Made by a program: the position numbers and the translations under genes. This document shows, piece after piece, positions 1-4,647 of a stretch of DNA of 5,867 bases (positions within the stretch are counted from its first letter, which is position 1; each line of letters opens with the position of its first letter). The notes below the pieces were generated by a model that searched no databases, was not told where the DNA came from, and saw only the letters and a program-made list of their open reading frames with translations. Location: NCBI GenBank assembly GCA_945861815.1, contig CAMAVV010000111.1:1-5867 (forward strand). Reading direction: 5' to 3'. This DNA comes from Thermoflexus hugenholtzii JAD2. Lineage in GTDB: Bacteria; Chloroflexota; Dehalococcoidia; SHYB01.

Positions 1-649
1 GAGCGGCCGCCTTTTTCAGGTAGTCGGGCGTGATCCGCTCCTTGCCCAAGACCATCCAGGCGAGAAAGACAGCGCTCACAAAGGCCCCGTAGATGGAGAG
101 CGTCGTCCGCCAGTTCCCCACCCAGGCCAAGATGAAAGGCGTCGCAGCCAGCGCAAAGAATTCGGCAAGGCTTGTCAGGCCGATGACGATGCCGTTGAGC
201 ACAGGTATCTCTCGCAAGGGGAACCACTGCTGCGACAAGAGGGGCCGCGACGGCGTGCGCGCGGAAAAGCTCGCGCCAAAGGCCAACCGAGCCACCGCCA
301 TCATCCAAAAGTTCATCGCTGCCGCCATCATGAAGGTGAAGCCCGCCCCTAAGAAGATCGTCGTGCGGAGGAGCTTGAGGGGATTGGTCCTGGCGAAGAT
401 GAAGACCGACGCTATAGCGAGGAGCACGTTGCCGATGCGAGCCGACGAGCTGAGCCACCCGGCCTGGGTGTCGGTCATTGGGAACGAGGTGCGAATCTCG
501 GGCAGAAGGATGCCGAAGGAGAGGGAAGGAATGACGAGACTCCAGTTGGATATGACAACACCCGCCGCGATGACCCAACGATAAGAAGAGAGAGGCGCAC
601 CTGAAGATTCAAGCGCCTCGTTTTTCAGTTCGGCTTGGGAAGACAACAA
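1..649 (-). CDS. MFS transporter, N-terminal half (3' end beyond the left window edge)
   Basis: Integral membrane transporter of the major facilitator superfamily; substrate unknown. The open frame reads leftward and leaves the window, giving 216 residues. Six hydrophobic segments are visible at roughly residues 25-50, 63-86, 94-112, 114-130, 149-177 and 182-202, which is the N-terminal six-helix bundle of a 12-helix MFS protein. The loop after helix 4 has the familiar R-L-x-x-G pattern (R121 to G125) followed by a QQWFP element at 140-144, and G178-N-W-R181 precedes helix 6. The usual loop 2-3 signature is degenerate, with only scattered R/K at 87-95. The start is uncertain. I prefer TTG at 649 (or the next codon, TTG 646), 4 bases after the lipB stop, with only a weak TAGG upstream. 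An in-frame ATG at 706 would overlap lipB by 53 bases, but its extra residues are Arg/Pro-rich and look like a lipB shadow. It is the last visible gene of the leftward operon. Confidence 0.85.
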   Translation of the reverse strand, partial: MLSSQAELKNEALESSGAPLSSYRWVIAAGVVISNWSLVIPSLSFGILLPEIRTSFPMTDTQAGWLSSSARIGNVLLAIASVFIFARTNPLKLLRTTIFLGAGFTFMMAAAMNFWMMAVARLAFGASFSARTPSRPLLSQQWFPLREIPVLNGIVIGLTSLAEFFALAATPFILAWVGNWRTTLSIYGAFVSAVFLAWMVLGKERITPDYLKKAAA

Positions 650-653
650 CAGC

Positions 654-1367
654 CTACTTGGCCTTGGGTATAGCCGGGATAACGCTCTCCGGGAAGGCCA
701 CGGCATTATGCCACTGGAGCTTGCTATAGCCAAACACATCAGAGAAGGCGCGCGCTATCCCCACCTTCACATCGCTCATCGCAAAGCTTCGGCGCATCTC
801 CCTCGCCATCGAGGTGACTCCCGCGTCCGCGATGCCGCAGGCCACGATCGCGTCGAAGTGGCGCATGTCCGGGTCTACGTTCACGGCAAAGCCGTGCATG
901 CTCACCCACTGCTTCAGGTGGACGCCTATCGCCGCGACCTTGTTGCCGCTCGCCCACACGCCCGGGTAGCCGGGCCGCCGCGACGCCTGCAAGCCAGCGC
1001 TCGCGAGATAGCGGATGACGGTCTCCTCAAGCAGGTGGACAAATCGCGGCACGCTGAGGCCACGGGCGCGCAGGTCGATGATGGGGTAGGCGACAAGCTG
1101 GCCCGGCCCGTGATAGGTCGATTTGCCGCCGCGCTCGGTCTGGTGGATGCCGATGCCCAAGGAGCGCATCTGCTCCTCAGTCATGCGCAGCTCATCGGCG
1201 GTGGCGCGGCGGCCGAGGGTGATCGTTGGCGGGTGCTCCAGCAGCAACAGCGTATCGTCCACACGCCGTGCGATGCGATCCTCCCGCAAGGCGCGCTGAA
1301 GGGTTAAGGCGTCGCCATAGTCCTTGAGCCCCAGATCGACGACGGAGAGCACGCCGTCCGCGCCCAT
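654..1367 (-). CDS. lipB: LipB, octanoyl-[acyl-carrier-protein]:protein N-octanoyltransferase
   Basis: Cytoplasmic enzyme that moves the octanoyl group from octanoyl-ACP onto lipoyl domains (PDH and OGDH E2, GcvH), the first step of endogenous lipoate synthesis; LipA then inserts sulfur. At 237 aa the length is normal to slightly long. The diagnostic signature R79-G-G-K-S-T-Y-H-G-P-G-Q90 followed by YPI is intact. The catalytic Lys is K143 in the GNKVAAIGV segment, followed by the WVSMHGFAVNV strand (154-164). The catalytic Cys is C177 in an ACGI motif, followed by T185-S186. All hallmark residues are present, so it should be active. The ATG starts 2 bases after the crotonase stop, with a possible SD (AAAGG, 1377-1381) 9 bases upstream. 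lipA is not in the window, so the usual lipB-lipA pairing is not seen here; instead the gene sits between a crotonase and an MFS gene. Confidence 0.96.
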   Translation of the reverse strand: MGADGVLSVVDLGLKDYGDALTLQRALREDRIARRVDDTLLLLEHPPTITLGRRATADELRMTEEQMRSLGIGIHQTERGGKSTYHGPGQLVAYPIIDLRARGLSVPRFVHLLEETVIRYLASAGLQASRRPGYPGVWASGNKVAAIGVHLKQWVSMHGFAVNVDPDMRHFDAIVACGIADAGVTSMAREMRRSFAMSDVKVGIARAFSDVFGYSKLQWHNAVAFPESVIPAIPKAK

Positions 1368-1369
1368 CG

Positions 1370-2155
1370 CTATCGGCCTTTGAACTTCGGCTCGCGCTTC
1401 TCCGTGAACGCGCGGAAGCCTTCCAGGGAGTCCTCGGAGAAAAGAAGGTCATTCGCGATGAGCCAGGAGAAGTCCAGCATATCGTCCAGCGGCGCAGGCA
1501 TCGAAAGGCGCATCATGCGCTTCGTCATCTTGACGGCCAGGGGCGCGTTGCAGGCGATACGTTTCGCAAAGGCCAGCGTCGCCTTGCGAAGTTCGGCCTG
1601 AGGCACCACTTCGTTCCAGGCGCCCATCTCCTTCAGCTCGGCAGCGGTGAAGGTGTCGCCGGTGAAGAGCACCTTGCTGGCGTTCGACCAGCCGAGCACG
1701 CGCGGCAGCACCAGCGGCGCGGCGGCATCGGGCACCAGGCCGCGCTTCGCATGGATATCGCCGCCGCGCGCCTCTTCGGCGGCGATGCGATAGTCGCAGA
1801 GCATCGCCAGCTCAAAGCCCCAGCCGACGGCAGGCCCGTTCACCTCCGCGATGATTGGCGTGTCCATCCCCAAGATGATGCGCGGCGTTTCCAGGCCACG
1901 GTAGCGGTCCATCCCAACACGCTTCACCGGACCGCCGCGCTCGCTGCGCTCCTTGACGTCCAGTCCGGCACAAAAGGCTTTGCCCGATGCGGCAAGGATG
2001 ACGACGCGCACGTCGGCGTCCGATTGCGCTTCGCGCAAAGCCTCGTTCAGATCGCGCTCCAGCGTGCCCCCAAGGGCATTCATTCGCTCCGGGCGGTTGA
2101 GGGTCACAAAGGCGATATGCTCGCTCTTCTCGTACAAGACGTCTTTGCGTTGCAT
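1370..2155 (-). CDS. Crotonase-superfamily enoyl-CoA hydratase/isomerase
   Basis: A 261-aa acyl-CoA enzyme of the crotonase (ECH/ECI) fold, probably cytoplasmic. The oxyanion-hole segments are clear: SGKAFCAGLDVKE at 57-69, and NGPAVGWGFELAMLCD at 106-121. E115 aligns by spacing with the first catalytic Glu of rat enoyl-CoA hydratase (E144, from memory). Counting 20 residues on, the second Glu (E164) position holds H135. Instead there is G139-L-V-P-D143, which places an acid where delta3,delta2-enoyl-CoA isomerases carry theirs (PE or TE followed by G). So hydratase, isomerase or another crotonase reaction are all possible, and I would not assign it as a classical hydratase. The C-terminal AFTEKREPKFKGR ending (249-261) is typical of the family. 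The start is well supported: AAGGA lies 6 bases upstream of the ATG and overlaps the degV stop. It is the second gene of the leftward operon. Confidence 0.93.
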   Translation of the reverse strand: MQRKDVLYEKSEHIAFVTLNRPERMNALGGTLERDLNEALREAQSDADVRVVILAASGKAFCAGLDVKERSERGGPVKRVGMDRYRGLETPRIILGMDTPIIAEVNGPAVGWGFELAMLCDYRIAAEEARGGDIHAKRGLVPDAAAPLVLPRVLGWSNASKVLFTGDTFTAAELKEMGAWNEVVPQAELRKATLAFAKRIACNAPLAVKMTKRMMRLSMPAPLDDMLDFSWLIANDLLFSEDSLEGFRAFTEKREPKFKGR

Positions 2156-2161
2156 CGTTTG

Positions 2162-2166
2162 TCCTT
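2162..2166 (-). promoter_or_regulatory. Ribosome-binding site of the crotonase gene within the degV stop
   Basis: On the minus strand AAGGA lies 6 bases before the ATG at 2155 and shares its first two A bases with the degV TAA stop (2167-2165). This fixes the crotonase start and indicates coupled translation. Confidence 0.7.
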
Positions 2167-3064
2167 ATCTCGCCGCCAAGGCAGGCGAGCCGGCCGTCGC
2201 GCCCGCGCGTTCCAGGCAGCGAAAGGCCACGCCGACGACGCCTGGGCCGGAGTGGGCCGCCATCACCGGCGTGAACTGGGTCATAAGCATCTCTTCGCAG
2301 GGGAAACGCCTCTTGATCTCCGCGGCAAAATCCTCGGCTTCAGTAAGAGCGTCGGCGTGCATCACAAGAGCGCGTATCGGCAATTTCTCAGGGTTGCGCT
2401 CGCCCATGAGCCGCAGCATCTTGCTGATGGCGTTCTTCTTCGTGCGCGATTGGGAGAGCCGGTCGACGCGGCCATAATAGGCAGTAAGGATAGGCTTGAA
2501 GCCGATGCGGTCGCCCAGCCAGGCGGCAGCCTTCGGCACGTGGCCTCCCTTCGCCAGGTATTCAAGGGTATCGAGGGTGGCGAAGAAATGCACCTTCGGC
2601 GCGAGGCTCTCAACGTAGGCCACCATCTCTTCCAGCGTTCGCCCTTCTTTGGCCGCAAGGGAGGCTTCGATAGCAACCAATCCCTGACCCGAGGCGACCG
2701 CCGGAGCGGCGACGGACATGATGCGAACCCTCGACATCTCCTCCTGGGCTAAGAGAATTGCTTGTTTCGATGCGTTGTGAGTCGAGCTCAGCTCAGCAGG
2801 GAGGGTGATGCACAGCACCGATTCGGCGCGCGTGGCGGCGCGGGCGTAGGCCTCCAGAAATCGCCCCGGCGAGGGCGCGGAGGTCGTCGGCGTGCGTTTG
2901 GCCTTGCGCAATAGGTCATAGAAGTCGCCCAGCGGGTCGATGCCGTCCCGATAGACCTTGCCCTCGAAGGCCAGCTCTGTCGGCGCGATCTCTATGCCGT
3001 AGCGTGCCGCAAGCTCAGGCGAAAGACAGGCGGTGCTATCGGTGACGATGGCGACTTTCTGCAT
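2165..3064 (-). CDS. DegV family (FakB-like) fatty-acid-binding protein
   Basis: DegV/EDD proteins bind one fatty acid; characterised FakB members present it to the kinase FakA as an acyl-phosphate precursor. From ATG 3064 the protein has 299 aa, close to the usual 280-290. Visible motifs: VAIVTDSTACL at 4-14, PTTSAPSPG at 59-67 (the TTS-x-P-S fatty-acid site), ELSSTHNAS at 91-99, TLDTLEYLAKGGHVPKAAAWLG at 163-184 (family TLxYLxKGGRI, here GGHV), and HSGPGVVGVAF at 271-281. The frame is open back to a GTG at 3127, which would add 21 residues. I choose 3064 because the family sequence begins there and because a promoter-like element (3075-3103) would place the transcript start just upstream. 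No FakA-like DAK kinase is in the window. It is the first gene of the leftward operon. The residues after about 288 are low-complexity Ala/Gly-rich and probably not part of the fold. Confidence 0.94.
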   Translation of the reverse strand: MQKVAIVTDSTACLSPELAARYGIEIAPTELAFEGKVYRDGIDPLGDFYDLLRKAKRTPTTSAPSPGRFLEAYARAATRAESVLCITLPAELSSTHNASKQAILLAQEEMSRVRIMSVAAPAVASGQGLVAIEASLAAKEGRTLEEMVAYVESLAPKVHFFATLDTLEYLAKGGHVPKAAAWLGDRIGFKPILTAYYGRVDRLSQSRTKKNAISKMLRLMGERNPEKLPIRALVMHADALTEAEDFAAEIKRRFPCEEMLMTQFTPVMAAHSGPGVVGVAFRCLERAGATAGSPALAAR

Positions 3065-3074
3065 ATCTGCAACG

Positions 3075-3103
3075 ATTGTAGGGAGTCGGCGGTAACCGGG
3101 CAA
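3075..3103 (-). promoter_or_regulatory. Sigma70-type promoter for the degV-crotonase-lipB-MFS operon
   Basis: Read on the minus strand, TTGCCC (3103-3098, 4 of 6 against TTGACA) and TACAAT (3080-3075, 5 of 6 against TATAAT) are separated by exactly 17 bases. The predicted transcript start is A at about 3068, only 4 bases before the degV ATG at 3064. No Shine-Dalgarno sequence precedes that ATG, which fits a nearly leaderless mRNA. The assignment rests on sequence match only. Confidence 0.55.
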
Positions 3104-3140
3104 GGGCGCATGCGATGCAACGGACACCCGCTACAACAAG

Positions 3141-3169
3141 TTGCGGCTGCTGAATGCCTTTGTTACCCT
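3141..3169 (+). promoter_or_regulatory. Weak candidate promoter for the BKACE-PPOX unit
   Basis: TTGCGG (3141-3146) and TACCCT (3164-3169) are separated by 17 bases. Each matches only 3 of 6 consensus bases, although TTG and the TA...T positions are kept. Transcription would start near 3176, giving a leader of about 23 bases with an SD before GTG 3199. If this is right, the ATG at 3154 would lie upstream of the transcript start and could not be used. An alternative -10 (TACAAC, 3132-3137) lacks a matching -35. Confidence 0.3.
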
Positions 3170-3187
3170 CAGCGCAACGCGGCAGCC

Positions 3188-3192
3188 GGGAG
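3188..3192 (+). promoter_or_regulatory. Ribosome-binding site deciding the GTG start of the BKACE gene
   Basis: GGGAG ends 6 bases before GTG 3199. The alternative in-frame ATG at 3154 has no comparable SD and would add 15 residues not expected in the family, so this site favours the GTG start. Confidence 0.6.
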
Positions 3193-3198
3193 TCAGTC

Positions 3199-4128
3199 GT
3201 GTCTTTGCGCGACAAGGTCATCATTGAAGTTGGAGTGAACGAAGGCCAGCCGCGCGCGGCAAACCCTCACGTCCCCTTCAGCCCCAAGGAAATCGCGAAG
3301 GATTCGCGGGCCTGTTACGACGCAGGCGCGGCAGTCGTCCACTACCACGGGCGCGACCCATCCACCGGCGCGGCGATGAACAGCGACCCATCCCTCACAA
3401 TCGAGTCCCAGCGCCTCATCACCGAGCAGACGCCCCTTATCGCCTATCCCACCTACGCCGCAGAGGTGCGCGTCCTAGGCTACTACGATATAGGCAAACC
3501 AGCAGAGCAGCGCTACCGCCATATCGTCGAAGGAGTGCGGCGCGGCGTGCGATTCGAGATGGGGCCAGTGGACCTGGGCGCAGCCGACGCCAATGCGCGG
3601 TGGAATGCCGAGAAAGGGGAGTGGCTGCCTTCAACAGGCGTCCTCATGAACACCGGCAACGACCACCGCTGGCTCACCAGCTTCTGCCGCGAGCATGCCA
3701 TAAAGATGACCTTCGGCGCCTTCGATACTGCCCACCTGCGCAACCTTCGCAATCTCATGGACATGGGCTGGGTCAGCGATTCGCCTCTGGTGGTGAAGTT
3801 CTTCCTCCGCGCCAAAGACGCCACGCCGCAAACGCTCTTCTTCTACAAGGATCGACTCAGGGAGTTGTTCCCGGAGACCTCCATCTGCTGGTCGCCGCTC
3901 ACCTACGGCGGGAACCAGTTCCCACTCAATCTCCAATCGCTTACGCTAGGCGGCCACGTGCGCATCGGCATCGGCGACTATCATTACGCCGAGTGGGGCT
4001 GTCCCGCCAACGCCGCCCTTGTTGAGCGCGCCGTCTCGATGGCGCGGGCGGTCGGACGCGAACCGGCGACGCCCGACGAAGCCCGCGAAATCATGGGGAT
4101 GCAAAAGCCCATCGCCGCCACACGCTGA
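3199..4128 (+). CDS. BKACE family protein (DUF849, beta-keto acid cleavage enzyme-like), divergent
   Basis: BKACE enzymes are zinc-dependent TIM barrels that condense a beta-keto acid with acetyl-CoA and split it into an acetoacetate-type product and a new CoA ester; Kce of lysine fermentation is the type member. With the GTG start the protein has 309 aa, at the long end of the family. The metal-binding pair is present as VHYHGRDP (H48, H50). The C-terminal core GGHVRIGIGDYHYAEWG (251-267) followed by NAALVERAV and ATPDEAREIMG matches the family's VRVGLED...N-x-x-L-V pattern. R255 and D260 are kept, but the Glu that should be the third zinc ligand (E230 in Kce, from memory) is G259. E120 in FEMGPVDLG fits the family PEM element. 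The family TTGG-type loop is replaced by AYPTYAA around 82-88. This is therefore a distant subgroup whose substrate and even reaction are uncertain. It is followed after 12 bases by the PPOX gene. Confidence 0.88.
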   Translation: MSLRDKVIIEVGVNEGQPRAANPHVPFSPKEIAKDSRACYDAGAAVVHYHGRDPSTGAAMNSDPSLTIESQRLITEQTPLIAYPTYAAEVRVLGYYDIGKPAEQRYRHIVEGVRRGVRFEMGPVDLGAADANARWNAEKGEWLPSTGVLMNTGNDHRWLTSFCREHAIKMTFGAFDTAHLRNLRNLMDMGWVSDSPLVVKFFLRAKDATPQTLFFYKDRLRELFPETSICWSPLTYGGNQFPLNLQSLTLGGHVRIGIGDYHYAEWGCPANAALVERAVSMARAVGREPATPDEAREIMGMQKPIAATR

Positions 4129-4133
4129 AAGGA
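4128..4133 (+). promoter_or_regulatory. Ribosome-binding site of the PPOX gene overlapping the BKACE stop
   Basis: AAAGGA lies 7 bases before ATG 4141, and its first A is the last base of the BKACE TGA stop codon (4126-4128). This supports the ATG 4141 start over the in-frame ATG at 4153 and suggests translational coupling of the two genes. Confidence 0.7.
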
Positions 4134-4140
4134 CTCGCCA

Positions 4141-4644
4141 ATGGCTACTGCAATGGATTCAGCCGCAATCGCCACCTACCTTGAGAACCAGCGTACGCTT
4201 ATCCTCTCCACCACCAAGAAGGATGGCGCGCCCGTGGCCCACGCCCTCTGGTTCGTCTACTGCGATGGCGCAGTCTACTTCAATATCCAGGCCAAGAGCT
4301 TCAAGTACAAAAACATCCAGCGCGACAACCGCGTCAGTTGTCTCGTCGAGAGCGGCGAGCGCTACCTCGACCTCAAGGGCGTCATGATCCAGGGCCACTG
4401 CACGCCAGTTACCGACCCCGCCGAGCAGGAGCGCCATGAGGCAGCGCGACAGGAAAAGAATGGGCGCATGGGCGATGGGATGACGGGCATGCCTGAATGG
4501 TTCCACAGCAATCGCCAGCAGCGGCTGAACCGTAACGACCGCGTCCTCCTCAAAGTGCCGCTGGAGAAGGTCACGACCTGGGACTTTTCCAAGGTGGCCG
4601 ACTACTACAAGGCGAAGGCTGGAAGTAAGCCGGCAGAACAGTAA
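4141..4644 (+). CDS. Pyridoxamine 5'-phosphate oxidase (PPOX) fold FMN/F420-binding protein
   Basis: A 167-aa split beta-barrel flavoprotein. Members bind FMN, F420 or sometimes heme and act as oxidoreductases or cofactor-binding proteins; this one is not the B6 enzyme PdxH, which is longer. Visible elements in order: helix and strand LSTTKKDGAPVAHALWF (22-38, family LaTxxxDGxPxxxPvWF), strand VYFNIQ, then the phosphate-binding SFKYKNIQRDNRVSCLVE (53-70, family S-x-K-x-x-N-I/L-R-x-N-x-R-V), strand GVMIQGHCTPVTD (80-92), a Gly/Met-rich loop (108-117), and the closing strand VLLKVPLEKVTTWDFSK (135-151) with the family W-D-F-S/T-K ending. Cofactor choice cannot be decided by eye. It lies 12 bases downstream of the BKACE gene with an overlapping SD, so the two are probably co-translated, possibly for one catabolic route. 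It ends 3 bases from the convergent CoA-transferase stop. Confidence 0.9.
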   Translation: MATAMDSAAIATYLENQRTLILSTTKKDGAPVAHALWFVYCDGAVYFNIQAKSFKYKNIQRDNRVSCLVESGERYLDLKGVMIQGHCTPVTDPAEQERHEAARQEKNGRMGDGMTGMPEWFHSNRQQRLNRNDRVLLKVPLEKVTTWDFSKVADYYKAKAGSKPAEQ

Positions 4645-4647
4645 CGC

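Larger units (their letters stand above)
3065..3198. other. 134-base divergent intergenic control region
   Basis: This is the only real intergenic gap in the window, between degV (leftward) and the BKACE gene (rightward). It holds back-to-back promoter candidates whose -35 boxes are 37 bases apart, a perfect 8-base palindrome CGCATGCG (3107-3114) just upstream of the degV -35 box, and GCAAC repeats at 3069, 3117 and 3174 with one inverted copy at 3140-3144. No terminator or riboswitch fold is evident. A shared regulator could bind here, but no regulator gene lies in the window. Confidence 0.5.

Noticed and set aside
3..10. GCGGCCGC palindrome at the left edge
   Set aside because: It falls inside the MFS coding frame (Ala/Ala codons) and needs no other explanation; no sign of a vector or cloning junction follows it.
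93..584. A 163-codon plus-strand open frame near the left edge
   Set aside because: The opposite strand encodes six clean membrane helices of an MFS protein. This frame is basic, has no motif, and is the antisense of those helices.
708..1307. A 199-codon plus-strand open frame opposite lipB
   Set aside because: Low-complexity His/Arg/Ala composition and full overlap with an intact lipB; a compositional shadow.
1751..2752. A 333-codon plus-strand open frame opposite the crotonase and degV genes
   Set aside because: Its translation is rich in His, Arg and Ala with no recognisable motif, and it lies antisense to two genes with complete family signatures. Long antisense frames are common in GC-rich coding DNA.
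3065..3127. 21-residue N-terminal extension of DegV from GTG 3127
   Set aside because: The family begins at the MQKVAIVTDST segment (ATG 3064). The GTG has no SD, and the predicted promoter lies inside the extension.
3154..3198. 15-residue N-terminal extension of the BKACE protein from ATG 3154
   Set aside because: There is no SD before the ATG, while GGGAG sits 6 bases before GTG 3199, where the family-like N-terminus begins.
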